Notes under the pieces: generated by a model
Databases searched by the model: none
Told to the model about the DNA's origin: nothing
Seen by the model: only the letters and a program-made list of their open reading frames with translations
In this document: one piece after another, positions 24,957 through 32,788 of the stretch
Numbering within the stretch: position 1 is the stretch's first letter
How the letters are laid out: every line of letters begins with the position of its first letter
Made by a program: the position numbers and the translations under genes
Assembly: GCA_900538555.1 (NCBI GenBank)
Contig: UPYI01000022.1
Span: 1 to 41,432 of the forward strand
Length of the DNA: 41,432 bases
Direction: 5' to 3'
DNA from: an uncultured Porphyromonadaceae bacterium
GTDB lineage: Bacteria > Bacteroidota > Bacteroidia > Bacteroidales > Barnesiellaceae

Positions 24957-25739
24957 ATGATCAACAAGTACATTAAGAAAGAAAACAGGAATTACGACGA
25001 ATTCGTCGAAAAATTCAAGCCCAAGAAAACGAGCGACGACTGTTATACGCCGCCGCATATCTACGACGTGGTATTGCAATACGCCCGGGAGCGTTGCGGT
25101 ATTCCGGAGGATGCCCGGATTATCCGACCGTTTTATCCCGGAAGGGACTACCAGACCGACGACTATTCCGGAAACTGTTTTGTCGTGGATAACCCGCCGT
25201 TCTTGATCCTGTCGGAGATCATCCGGTGGTATAACGACCGAGGTATCCGCTATTTCCTATTCGCCCCGCACTTGACCGCATTCTCCTCGAAAGTCGAAGC
25301 CTGCCGAATAATCGTACACGAAGATGTCGTATTCGAAAACGGGGCAAGGATAAATGTAGCATTTATTACGAACCTATTGCCCGGTATCGCTGTGATCGGA
25401 TCGCCAGACCTGAAAAACCGGATTAAAAATGCCATGTCAAACCGTGAAAAGAAAACGCTTCCGAAATACGATTATCCGGACGAAGTGCTTACCGTTTCGA
25501 GGGTGGCATCCACATTGTCGTGCGGAAAGGAGTTCATAGTCTATTCCGACGAAATACACCATATATCGCATCTCGAATCTATGGGGAAAAGAAGCATATT
25601 CGGCGGGGGTTACCTCCTTTCAGAACGGAAAGCACTGGAACGGAAAGCACTGGAACGAAAAGCAGCCATTGAGGGAATCAAGTTTAACCTGTCGCCCGAA
25701 GAACAGAATATTGTGAAAAATTTAAGCAAATCAAAATAA
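24957..25739 (+). CDS. Phage-type adenine methyltransferase-like protein
   Basis: This 260-aa protein contains CYTPPHIYDVV at 29-39, PFYPGRD at 58-64 in place of a SAM-binding motif I, and DNPPF at 78-82, the catalytic motif IV of N6-adenine or N4-cytosine methyltransferases. The overall pattern resembles small phage methyltransferases, but motif I is weak, so activity is uncertain. The C-terminus holds three tandem ERKAL/ERKAA units encoded by 15-bp DNA repeats. It has its own promoter with dyad symmetry, which is usual for a modification enzyme that must be controlled. Protection of the element from restriction is a possible role. Confidence 0.65.
   Translation: MINKYIKKENRNYDEFVEKFKPKKTSDDCYTPPHIYDVVLQYARERCGIPEDARIIRPFYPGRDYQTDDYSGNCFVVDNPPFLILSEIIRWYNDRGIRYFLFAPHLTAFSSKVEACRIIVHEDVVFENGARINVAFITNLLPGIAVIGSPDLKNRIKNAMSNREKKTLPKYDYPDEVLTVSRVASTLSCGKEFIVYSDEIHHISHLESMGKRSIFGGGYLLSERKALERKALERKAAIEGIKFNLSPEEQNIVKNLSKSK
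25623..25667 (+). repeat. Three 15-bp tandem repeats in coding sequence
   Basis: GAACGGAAAGCACTG occurs twice exactly (25623-25637, 25638-25652) and once with changes (25653-25667), encoding ERKAL-ERKAL-ERKAA. The two exact copies suggest a recent slippage event. Confidence 0.9.
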
Positions 25740-25746
25740 TGTTATT

Positions 25747-26190
25747 ATGGAAAAATTAGACCAAAAAAACCCGATTTCCCCGGACGAATTGCCGGGAAAT
25801 AGCCAAAATTTGACAAATCAAGACGACGAAATCCAGACGCTCGAAGCCGCCGATCCGATCAACCCGTACACCCGCGTATCATTGGGTCGAGACAACACCA
25901 ACGAGGCGATACAGGCGTTCCCGATCTATCCAGACCGCGGGCGAAAGACCATTATAATCTGCGCGCAGGGGCAGACGGCATCGTTCATACCGGAAACGAA
26001 CTTGATACGGGTCGCCTGTATGACGGCAACGAAGAACGAATCCGCGGTTACGGAGAAATCACAGATATATCTGAATGCGGCAAACGGTATTATACTCATT
26101 CCCGGAACGGTAGAATATTTTACCGTTATTCCCGGAACTATGATGTACGTATCAGCCGATAAGGACAATATAATCTATATCAACGCATGA
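25747..26190 (+). CDS. Beta-rich protein, possible virion component
   Basis: This 147-aa protein has a polar, unstructured N-terminus (about 40 residues) followed by a compact beta-rich domain (KTIIICAQGQTASFIPETN, IILIPGTVEYFTVIPGT, MMYVSADKDNIIYINA). No family is recognised. It is 7 bases after the methyltransferase-like gene and overlaps the next gene by ATGA, at the head of a short set ending in a spike-like gene. A role as a base for the spike is a guess from order. Confidence 0.68.
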   Translation: MEKLDQKNPISPDELPGNSQNLTNQDDEIQTLEAADPINPYTRVSLGRDNTNEAIQAFPIYPDRGRKTIIICAQGQTASFIPETNLIRVACMTATKNESAVTEKSQIYLNAANGIILIPGTVEYFTVIPGTMMYVSADKDNIIYINA

Positions 26191-26402
26191 TCCTGCACTT
26201 TTCCCGGTTCTGTACGGTGGCGGCTGCCTCCGTACAGGACAACCAGACGAAAGCGGTCGTTACCCCGACCGCACAGGGCAACCGGTTAGACTATCTTCCG
26301 GCAGCCAAAGCACAGGTGAACGGCGATACCTTGTCGTTCATCGGGACGGGTTACCCGACCGTCGAACTGATTTCGGGCGAAAATTATCAACTTAATTCGT
26401 AA
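26187..26402 (+). CDS. Small beta-rich hypothetical protein
   Basis: This 71-aa protein begins on the overlapping ATGA of the previous gene. The sequence (KAVVTPTAQGNRLDYLPAAK, TLSFIGTGYPTVELISGENY) looks like a small beta domain of the kind found in virion decoration or linker proteins. No family is recognised. Confidence 0.62.
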   Translation: MILHFSRFCTVAAASVQDNQTKAVVTPTAQGNRLDYLPAAKAQVNGDTLSFIGTGYPTVELISGENYQLNS

Positions 26403-26406
26403 AATT

Positions 26407-27123
26407 ATGGGAAAAATAACACAAATACAGGTAGCCGGCACGACCTACGATCTGCCGGGATCCGATCTGCCGGGAATCCTCGACGCGGTACTGGCATCGC
26501 GCGGGATCTCATACGACACCGCCAAATCGGCATGGGTGTATCAAGGACACAATATCTTTACTCCCGAGGACGAGAAAGCCGATAAAGAATCCGGATATGC
26601 GAATGCGCTGATCTTTTATTCGCAAGCATTTATCGGTATCAACGAGTTGGAAAACGGATACAATAGTTTGAGAGATAAGGGATATTATGTGATTCCCTAT
26701 CCGACAAACATCCCATTGAATACCGAACCGTTGGTAGCGATCGACGACATGCTGGAATCGAACCAAACCGTGAAATACGTTTATACCGGGAATCTGTATG
26801 TAAAAAGCGCATACGAAGCGTTTGGTGGATGCAGAAACTTAGTAGAGATTATCGGAAACATCTTCGTCGATACGATCAAAGATCCGGAATTGCTCGCCGA
26901 TATGTTCGGAAGTTGCGACAAGCTGCAAACGTTCGACCTGTTCGGGCTATCGTGCGATCTGAACTTAGCCAACTGTACCGAGATGACCGAGGCGACTTTA
27001 ACGAACCTGATCGACCGGGCAATAGCACAGCCGGACGGATTTACGATCATATTGCCCGACGGGTATCAAGTACCGGACAGCACACGGGCTGCCGCCACGG
27101 CAAAAAAAATAACACTGGCATAG
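26407..27123 (+). CDS. Leucine-rich-repeat spike or receptor-binding candidate
   Basis: This 238-aa protein starts MGKITQIQVAGTTYDLPGS, a beginning common among phage fibre and adhesin proteins of Bacteroidetes. It is followed by repeats of the BspA/LRR_5 type (YEAFGGCRNLVEIIGNIFVD, MFGSCDKLQTFDLFGL, NCTEMTEATLTNLIDRAI). The end (DGYQVPDSTRAAATAKKITL) is typical of LRR_5 protein termini in this group. It has no signal peptide, so it is not a host-type surface protein but is compatible with a virion protein that binds the host surface. The role is inferred. Confidence 0.65.
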   Translation: MGKITQIQVAGTTYDLPGSDLPGILDAVLASRGISYDTAKSAWVYQGHNIFTPEDEKADKESGYANALIFYSQAFIGINELENGYNSLRDKGYYVIPYPTNIPLNTEPLVAIDDMLESNQTVKYVYTGNLYVKSAYEAFGGCRNLVEIIGNIFVDTIKDPELLADMFGSCDKLQTFDLFGLSCDLNLANCTEMTEATLTNLIDRAIAQPDGFTIILPDGYQVPDSTRAAATAKKITLA

Positions 27124-27124
27124 T

Positions 27125-27502
27125 ATGGATAGTTGGTTACAGGTAATTGTAGCCGTCGGAGGGGTGAAAGTGTTAGAAGTCATTTATAATATGGTCGTAA
27201 ATTTCCGAACGAACAAGCGCAAAGAAATTTCGTCGGCGGATTCGGCAGAGATCCGGAACGTGTCGGACACGGTTCGGATCGTCTCCGAACTTCTCGAAAA
27301 GACGGAGAAACGCTTGGAAGCTCGGGATCTGAAAGTCGATTTTTTGTTCAAGCAGTTAGAATCTGAAAGGACGGAAAAATTGGAGTATATGAACCGATCG
27401 TTTGAAATGGAACGGAAATATTATGAAAGTCGTTGTTTGATAGAGGATTGCAGTAAACGCAAGCCACCTAAAAATCGGGAAAATGCAAAAAAGGAAAATT
27501 AA
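27125..27502 (+). CDS. Membrane-anchored coiled-coil protein
   Basis: This 125-aa protein has an N-terminal hydrophobic segment (WLQVIVAVGGVKVLEVIYNM) then a long charged coiled coil (about 35-105, including VSELLEKTEKRLEARDLKVD and LFKQLESERTEKLEYMNRSF). Two Cys lie in CLIEDC, and the tail is very basic. The topology suits a holin-associated or virion-assembly protein, but I do not recognise a family. It starts one base after the previous stop. Confidence 0.7.
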   Translation: MDSWLQVIVAVGGVKVLEVIYNMVVNFRTNKRKEISSADSAEIRNVSDTVRIVSELLEKTEKRLEARDLKVDFLFKQLESERTEKLEYMNRSFEMERKYYESRCLIEDCSKRKPPKNRENAKKEN

Positions 27503-27978
27503 ATCCGGAAAAATAACATAAAATGAAAATGCCAAAAAATTCTCAACAAATCTACAAATGGTATATAATGTATTGATTTTTAATATATTGGCTTGTAGTT
27601 TTTTTTTAACAACAAAACTACAAAAACGTAGAAAAATCAACAAAAGAAGTCTGTTGTTCTCCGGTTGTAGAGAAGTTGTAGAGAAATGTTGATCTGTTTG
27701 TTGTCCGTTATTTACAAAATATCGGCGACTTAAATACAAGAATATTAAAAGATTATCGTGTGAAAAGACGGTAAATGTAGAATTGTTGAGAATTTTATGG
27801 GGGTAGCGCAGAATAAAGAACAGTGTGATTCATTTTTTATTTTTCCGTTATTTTCCCGTCATTATTTTACTATTAATATGAAAGTTGTCTTTACATTGTA
27901 TTTCAACGTGTTATATTCGTAAAAACGCCAAAACGTCCAAAAAGTCGAAAATTATTTTTTATTTATTTTTCCGTCAAT
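27503..27978. other. AT-rich non-coding region with repeated motifs, candidate origin
   Basis: No gene is visible in these 476 bp. A motif close to TGTAGA-(N2-6)-TGTTGA recurs: inverted at 27541-27556 (TCTCAACAAATCTACA) and 27617-27643, direct at 27663-27692 and 27775-27790. The outer copies are inverted with 15 of 16 matches. Long A/T tracts flank them. TATATTCG at 27912-27919 could be a weak promoter for the next gene. Iterated motifs in AT-rich DNA between operons are typical of replication origins. Confidence 0.5.
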
Positions 27979-28167
27979 ATGAGAATTTTACAACAAAAAA
28001 TACTTGCAGTTATATTATCTTGTTCTGAATCAAGAGTTTGCAGGCTTGTAAAAAAATATCGGGAAGATCGGAATCTGAAAAGTTACGCTCCGGTCGTCTG
28101 GGAAGAGTTCGCCGATTGGCTCGGCGTGCCCAAAGAATTAGCCGACGAATATGTTAAGAAAAAATAA
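27979..28167 (+). CDS. Small HTH-like protein before the late operon
   Basis: This 62-aa protein is basic at its N-terminus and contains ILSCSESRVCRLVKKYRED followed by VWEEFADWLGVPKELADEYV, a pattern compatible with a small helix-turn-helix. It sits between the candidate origin and the late operon promoter, so it could control late transcription. The family is not recognised. Confidence 0.6.
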   Translation: MRILQQKILAVILSCSESRVCRLVKKYREDRNLKSYAPVVWEEFADWLGVPKELADEYVKKK

Positions 28168-28198
28168 TCTATCTCCTGTATTTTCATCTATTCCACTA

Positions 28199-28232
28199 AT
28201 TGCAAGATAGTTATAGGCTATTATTATATTTG
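28199..28232 (+). promoter_or_regulatory. Probable late-operon promoter
   Basis: TATATTTG (28225-28232) matches the -7 consensus. The -33 partner is ATTG (28199-28202) at 22 nt or TTGC (28200-28203) at 21 nt. It lies 22 bases before the first late gene. Confidence 0.6.
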
Positions 28233-28254
28233 CTTCATCCTAAGTAAAAAGCGT

Positions 28255-28872
28255 ATGAATGCAAAGAAAATAGCCTTGATAGGTCTCGGAGGGTGGCTCT
28301 TGTACAAGATGCTCGGTGTCGTACAGACCGGTCTTGCCCTTGCAAATTTTAAGGTGTCTCCGGCATCTTTTAAAATCCATAAGGTAACGACGAAAGGTGT
28401 CGAGCTGCGGGCATCCCTGAATATCGACAATCTCTCCGACCAACCGCTGTATCTGAATGCGATCATGGTGCAGGTGTCGATCAACGGTAAGTACATCGGA
28501 TCGAAGAACATACAGATTCGTTCGACGGTTTACCCGTTCTACACCAAGCCGCTCAACCTGACGTTCAACATCCCTTATATGTCGATGCTCAACCTGTTGT
28601 GGAACTATTCGCAGGAGAAACGGAGCGACTATCCGATCAATATCAGCCTTGCGGGCTATGTGGTTGCCAATAACCAGTCGTTCCCGTTCTCGAATAATTT
28701 CACGGTGAACATACCGGGACTTCCGGAGATAATGCAGGGCATTCAAAGCGTTTCGACCGGAATAAAGGATTATTTGAGCTATGACAATCTGAAAACGATC
28801 ATAACGACCCCGAAAGATGAATCGTCGTCCACAATTACCCAGACCGGAGAATCGGACAAAGGTAACGCATAA
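28255..28872 (+). CDS. Membrane-anchored LEA14-like beta-sandwich protein
   Basis: This 205-aa protein has an N-terminal transmembrane segment (IALIGLGGWLLYKMLGVV, about 6-23) followed by a beta-sandwich resembling the late-embryogenesis-abundant type 2 (LEA14/WHy) domain (VTTKGVELRASLNIDNLSD, LYLNAIMVQVSINGKYIG). The C-terminus is a Ser/Thr-rich tail. It is the first gene of the long late operon, where many products carry membrane segments, so a virion-membrane or assembly protein is likely. Domain recognition is by eye only. Confidence 0.68.
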   Translation: MNAKKIALIGLGGWLLYKMLGVVQTGLALANFKVSPASFKIHKVTTKGVELRASLNIDNLSDQPLYLNAIMVQVSINGKYIGSKNIQIRSTVYPFYTKPLNLTFNIPYMSMLNLLWNYSQEKRSDYPINISLAGYVVANNQSFPFSNNFTVNIPGLPEIMQGIQSVSTGIKDYLSYDNLKTIITTPKDESSSTITQTGESDKGNA

Positions 28873-30442
28873 GTCGGGAGATACCGACGATATAATCGCC
28901 GAAGTCTTGGCGGTGTATGATGAATCGTACAGTCAGACGGCAGCACTTGCCCGGCAGCTTCAACGGGGAACGGTCGCCGCAACCTGTCGGGCGATCTTCG
29001 ACACGATCGACGGGCATACGACCTATGTTCTCGATCCGTTCCGCAAGCAGTTGATCAAGACACCTGCCCGGTTTTGGTCGGACGGATTCGGCGATTGCAA
29101 GAGCTTCGCGATCTTCATCTGTTCCTGCCTGCGTTGCCTCGGGATCCCGCACTGTTTCCGGTTCGCCGGATATGCAGCAGGTACGACAGACCCGACACAC
29201 GTGTACGCGGTGGCATACGATGAACAGGGAAACGAAATACCGGTCGATCCGGTCTATAAAGAGAACGGGGTCGGGCAATTCGGAAAAGAAGTAAAATATG
29301 TGTTCAAACAGGATATGAGAGGAACAACGGAAATAGCCCGTCTTTCGGGCATCGGTTATCCCGGATATAATGCCGAAATTACCCGGCTTCCGGAAACCAA
29401 CATCACACGGCAGCAACAGGACTTGCTTGTCGCGCTGAACATCTTGCAGATGTACGAATCGGCAGCCCGCAAACAAAGCAAATGGCGGGAATTAAAGGTA
29501 ACGCTCGATCGGATCGACGTAGCCCTGTTGGCTCTTATGGCGTACCAGTCCGGTTATCCGGAATCGACGGTCTCACCGGAACAGTTGCTGTCGGCTTTGT
29601 GGCTCATGGTAGAGGGCGGACGGTTCGACCTGTCCGCTTTCACATCCGAAGAAAACCGTGAACAGTTCCGGACACAGGCGTTCAGCGATATGCTCGTTTT
29701 AGGTGGCAGCATCGCGTCGCCCGATCCGGAAGCCTACCGCAAACTGTACGCCCTGACTTCCGGCGAATTGGTGGCAAGCCTGTCCGGCATCGGAGCTGCC
29801 ACGGATGTACCGTCCGACAATGCAGAATTTACCGCGGCGTATCGGAAGAATTTCCGGTCGGCGAAATCCCAGCAGGACATTGCCGAGGTTCAGAAGAAGC
29901 TCCGCGATTCGGCTGAATACTTCATGTATTGTTTTATTCCGGAAACGGAACTCTCCCAATATCCGGAAGCCGTTACGACGAAACGCCGGGCGCATGAATC
30001 GTACATCGGCGACATACAGAAATCCGGCTGTATGACGCGGGCGCAAGTCATGGCGACGTTGAACGCCCAGCTCACAGACCGGTGGGGTAGTCCGGCGATC
30101 TTCCTTGCCGGTGTCAAGAACGGCAATATCCCGGTCGAAAGTGCCGCCGTCGGGTTGGCTGAATGGATTACAGCGGTATTACTTCCTATAATCTTGGCGG
30201 TCATTGCCGGACTATTCGCCCTGATCGAAAAGTGGATGGGCGGAAGTTCTTCCGATTACGATTTCGAGGCGACCGCTCCCGATGTATCGGACGGATTCAT
30301 TTACAACAATGTAAACCCCTCGTTCGGAACAGGCGGAAATGATCTGACACGAACCGGGTCTACGCTCTCGAAGTTCCTGCCGGTAGTCTTGATCGGAGCG
30401 GCTCTGTTGCTTCCGGACGGAAAGAAAAAGAACAAATCCTAA
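28817..30442 (+). CDS. Transglutaminase-like cysteine protein with C-terminal membrane segments
   Basis: This 541-aa protein has an N-terminal transglutaminase-like domain with Cys94 in FGDCKSFA, His128 in DPTHVYA and Asp144 in IPVDPVY, the full triad. A long helical middle follows. The first membrane segment is at about 451-470 (ITAVLLPIILAVIAGLFALI) and a second near the end (FLPVVLIGAALLLP), with a basic tail. Transglutaminase-like domains act as proteases or cross-linkers. Here an envelope-crossing or virion-maturation role is plausible because the protein is membrane-anchored and lies among virion-like genes. The start at 28817 overlaps the previous gene by 56 bases; no better start is seen. 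Confidence 0.72.
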   Translation: MNRRPQLPRPENRTKVTHKSGDTDDIIAEVLAVYDESYSQTAALARQLQRGTVAATCRAIFDTIDGHTTYVLDPFRKQLIKTPARFWSDGFGDCKSFAIFICSCLRCLGIPHCFRFAGYAAGTTDPTHVYAVAYDEQGNEIPVDPVYKENGVGQFGKEVKYVFKQDMRGTTEIARLSGIGYPGYNAEITRLPETNITRQQQDLLVALNILQMYESAARKQSKWRELKVTLDRIDVALLALMAYQSGYPESTVSPEQLLSALWLMVEGGRFDLSAFTSEENREQFRTQAFSDMLVLGGSIASPDPEAYRKLYALTSGELVASLSGIGAATDVPSDNAEFTAAYRKNFRSAKSQQDIAEVQKKLRDSAEYFMYCFIPETELSQYPEAVTTKRRAHESYIGDIQKSGCMTRAQVMATLNAQLTDRWGSPAIFLAGVKNGNIPVESAAVGLAEWITAVLLPIILAVIAGLFALIEKWMGGSSSDYDFEATAPDVSDGFIYNNVNPSFGTGGNDLTRTGSTLSKFLPVVLIGAALLLPDGKKKNKS

Positions 30443-30453
30443 CCCCTATAAGT

Positions 30454-30600
30454 ATGGCAACTACACTCCGCGAAAAGAAGTTCCCCAAAGAACCCAGCGA
30501 AAACGCCTCGATCGAAACGTGGCAGAAATACGGCGAAAAGGTGAAAGCGATCAAAAAGTTCAACGCCGAAGTACGCCGGTTAAAAGAAAAGAAATTGTAA
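30454..30600 (+). CDS. Tiny basic protein, first of a paralogous pair
   Basis: This 48-aa, Lys/Arg-rich protein has the pattern KFPKEPSENASIETWQKYG followed by EKVKAIKKFN. It shares this signature with the next gene, so both are real despite their size. It may be a nucleic-acid-binding or scaffold peptide of the virion. Confidence 0.78.
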   Translation: MATTLREKKFPKEPSENASIETWQKYGEKVKAIKKFNAEVRRLKEKKL

Positions 30601-30621
30601 ACCATTTAAATTGTTTTAGGT

Positions 30622-30801
30622 ATGGCTCAAAAGTTAAGAAAATTCCCCAAAGCCCCGAAAGAATCCGCGTCGATCGAAACGTGGAAGAAGTACGGCGAGA
30701 GAGTGAAAGAAGTGAAGAAATTCAACGATGCGATCAAAAAGAAACAAGCGGAAAAGAAACGTTTGATCGAATCGATTCGTAAAATGAGATCAGCAGCGTA
30801 A
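30622..30801 (+). CDS. Tiny basic protein, second of a paralogous pair
   Basis: This 59-aa, very basic protein has KFPKAPKESASIETWKKYG and ERVKEVKKFN, clearly related to the preceding gene, with a longer Lys/Arg-rich tail (KKKQAEKKRLIESIRKMR). Strong conservation of SASIETW-KYGE between neighbours shows selection. DNA condensation or capsid-membrane bridging are possible roles by analogy with small basic virion proteins of other tailless phages. Confidence 0.78.
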   Translation: MAQKLRKFPKAPKESASIETWKKYGERVKEVKKFNDAIKKKQAEKKRLIESIRKMRSAA

Positions 30802-30804
30802 GGT

Positions 30805-31203
30805 ATGAGAAGAAAGAGTATGAAGAAAGGCACGTCAGATATGGTGATGTCTTTGGTTGCCGGGGCAGTTGCCGGCGTGGCAGCACAGGCTGCCGATAAA
30901 TATTTTTTGAGTACGGTCGATCCGTTGTATTCGGGTATCGGAATGGCAGCCGTCGGTGCTGCGCTCCCTATGTTCCTCGATGTGAAAGGAACGCCGGAAG
31001 TCGGAGCGGGCTTGATCGCGTTGGGTGCTGAACGCATCGCCGGGAAATACATGGGTGGAGCGTCTCTCTCTGGAATCGCTTACCAGCGTCCCCGGTACAA
31101 ATTCATCGGATCGCCGCAACGCAATGCGACAGAGTTCCTATCTGCGCCGGTGGCTACCGTGTCCGGCGCAAAAAAAAAAGGTAGCATGAAAGTAGTTGAT
31201 TAA
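30805..31203 (+). CDS. Small Gly/Ala-rich membrane protein of the late operon
   Basis: This 132-aa protein has a basic N-terminus and three Gly/Ala-rich hydrophobic stretches (MVMSLVAGAVAGVAAQAA, GIGMAAVGAALPMF, EVGAGLIALGAERIAG), then a polar C-terminal third with a Lys-rich run. The composition resembles small integral membrane proteins of membrane-containing phages. It starts 3 bases after the tiny basic protein gene and ends 18 bases before the major virion protein candidate. No family is recognised. Confidence 0.7.
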   Translation: MRRKSMKKGTSDMVMSLVAGAVAGVAAQAADKYFLSTVDPLYSGIGMAAVGAALPMFLDVKGTPEVGAGLIALGAERIAGKYMGGASLSGIAYQRPRYKFIGSPQRNATEFLSAPVATVSGAKKKGSMKVVD

Positions 31204-31221
31204 CCCTTAAAATTGGATAAA

Positions 31222-31899
31222 ATGAATCCTGAAATTCCATTCTTGCGCGAGCGTTTCGTAGACCTCGCCAACAGCCTTGAAAAATTTGATGCCGGGCTTG
31301 TCCCGCAATCCTCGTACCTGCGGATCGACAAAACGTTGGAAAACGGTGTCGGATCGTACGAATTTGACCCGTTGCTGAACAATGGCGGCGCGTCCGTCCT
31401 CGAAAAGAAACTGGACAAAAACGACTTGTTTTTCATCAACTCGATCAACGTCTTGCTGACGGCGAAAAACATTTCGTTGCCAGCCGACGTGGTGATGCTT
31501 TCGACGGTAAATGCCGACGAAGTAAGAGCCTCGATCTCGATTGCCGGTCTTGCCAAGCTGAAAACCGATATGGCAGCCGCTACCGGTCTGAACACGATCT
31601 ATAACGGCTTCCTCTCGTTGCGTACCGGTCAGGAAGTGACGATCCAGAACTTCCCGATGTGGCGTTTCAACCGGGTATCGGATGACGATGTGAGTGTAGA
31701 CGGATCGTCGATCATTCTGCCCGAACGTGTGCAGCTCAACGGAGCGAGCGACCAACGTTTCACGCTGACGTTCCCCGGACAGTCTACTGTGATGCAGAAT
31801 GCGACAAGCCCGACGTATGAGTTCGGCGTATCGCTGTTCCTGAACGGCTTCCTCGTTAAAGGCGGTGCACGGATCATCGACGTAACCCAAGTAGTGTAG
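31222..31899 (+). CDS. Probable major virion (capsid) protein
   Basis: This 225-aa protein has no signal or membrane segment and is predicted mostly beta with one helix-rich part (LAKLKTDMAAATGLNTIYNG). The C-terminal half has regular strand patterns (QRFTLTFPGQSTVMQNATS, YEFGVSLFLNGFLVKGG). I infer a major capsid protein from its central place in the late operon, its size, clean codon use, and the strong GC hairpin about 60 bases after its stop, which would stabilise or end an abundant message. I chose ATG 31222 over an in-frame TTG at 31213. No sequence match to known capsid proteins is claimed. Confidence 0.6.
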   Translation: MNPEIPFLRERFVDLANSLEKFDAGLVPQSSYLRIDKTLENGVGSYEFDPLLNNGGASVLEKKLDKNDLFFINSINVLLTAKNISLPADVVMLSTVNADEVRASISIAGLAKLKTDMAAATGLNTIYNGFLSLRTGQEVTIQNFPMWRFNRVSDDDVSVDGSSIILPERVQLNGASDQRFTLTFPGQSTVMQNATSPTYEFGVSLFLNGFLVKGGARIIDVTQVV

Positions 31900-31956
31900 T
31901 CCTACTTCGTCTATATATGTTGTGTAAATATTTAGTGTGTTAAATGTTTTTTCATT

Positions 31957-31987
31957 CGGGGCGGCAGGCGTGATGCCACCCGCCCCG
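31957..31987 (+). terminator. Strong hairpin after the capsid-candidate gene
   Basis: CGGGGCGG (31957-31964) pairs perfectly with CCGCCCCG (31980-31987), with an inner GGC/GCC pair, and TTTCCTTT follows. It can act as a partial terminator or 3' mRNA stabiliser that raises capsid expression over downstream genes. Confidence 0.7.
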
Positions 31988-32008
31988 TTTCCTTTAAAAA
32001 AAAAGAGT

Positions 32009-32788
32009 ATGACACCCTTAGTTATCGAAAGCTGCGATTTTGTCCGCATTCGGCTTAAAGCCGGGCAGACTACTTACTTCTTCAAAACCGCCGGAGCATT
32101 GACCGGCAAAAAAATATCGGCAATTTCCATTCCGACATTAGGCTTTTTGTCCGGATCGCTCGCTATGATCGACCCGTCGAGGGTGTATATTACGTTGATC
32201 GACATCGACGGAAATATCATTTTTAATAATTCGCCCGCAATCCTGTTTTCATCCGCCGCCATAGAGATCATACCGATCGACCGGGTGATAGATTGGGAGC
32301 GGTCGTACATTAAGATCATGGAGGGAGGATCGGTTTCGATAGATACCCTTTCTTTCTTTGCCAATGTATTCACTTGCCCGGAGGGTAAACCGGGCATAAT
32401 ATCCGGAAATGAAAAGTATTACACGTTGCCGATCGAGTTCTCGGCGGACAGCGTAACACATATACCCTTGCGAAACAAACTGAACGTATTGGAGGGTCGC
32501 AAGATCAAAGGTGCAGTGATGTATATGATTCCGAATCAGGTATCGGGATATATTTCTCTTTATCCATACGATCGAAGCCGGTTCATCGAACGTCTTGAAC
32601 TGTCGAATTTGGTCGTTTGGGCTGTTCCGATGTTCAATTCGTCGATATTGGAGATTGACACGAACCGTCGTTGCATACATACCTATTTCGATCCGGTTGA
32701 GATCGACTTCGACCGATCGGAAATCGAAATTATGCCCAATATAGAAAGTGAAACAACAAACGCCGAAATAACATTCATCTATGAGTAA
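32009..32788 (+). CDS. Beta-rich two-domain virion protein candidate A
   Basis: This 259-aa protein is built of two similar-sized beta-rich halves. Each half ends in a strand-loop-strand pattern (IIPIDRVIDWERSYIKIM in the first half, VEIDFDRSEIEIMPNI in the second). It shares the motif AxxxIIPIDR-(V/Q)xD...SYI with the next gene, so the two are paralogues. Two stacked beta domains in a virion gene cluster are what a double jelly-roll or penton-type protein would look like, but the fold is a guess from strand patterns. I chose ATG 32009, after an A-rich tract; the frame is open further upstream into a hairpin. Confidence 0.65.
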   Translation: MTPLVIESCDFVRIRLKAGQTTYFFKTAGALTGKKISAISIPTLGFLSGSLAMIDPSRVYITLIDIDGNIIFNNSPAILFSSAAIEIIPIDRVIDWERSYIKIMEGGSVSIDTLSFFANVFTCPEGKPGIISGNEKYYTLPIEFSADSVTHIPLRNKLNVLEGRKIKGAVMYMIPNQVSGYISLYPYDRSRFIERLELSNLVVWAVPMFNSSILEIDTNRRCIHTYFDPVEIDFDRSEIEIMPNIESETTNAEITFIYE

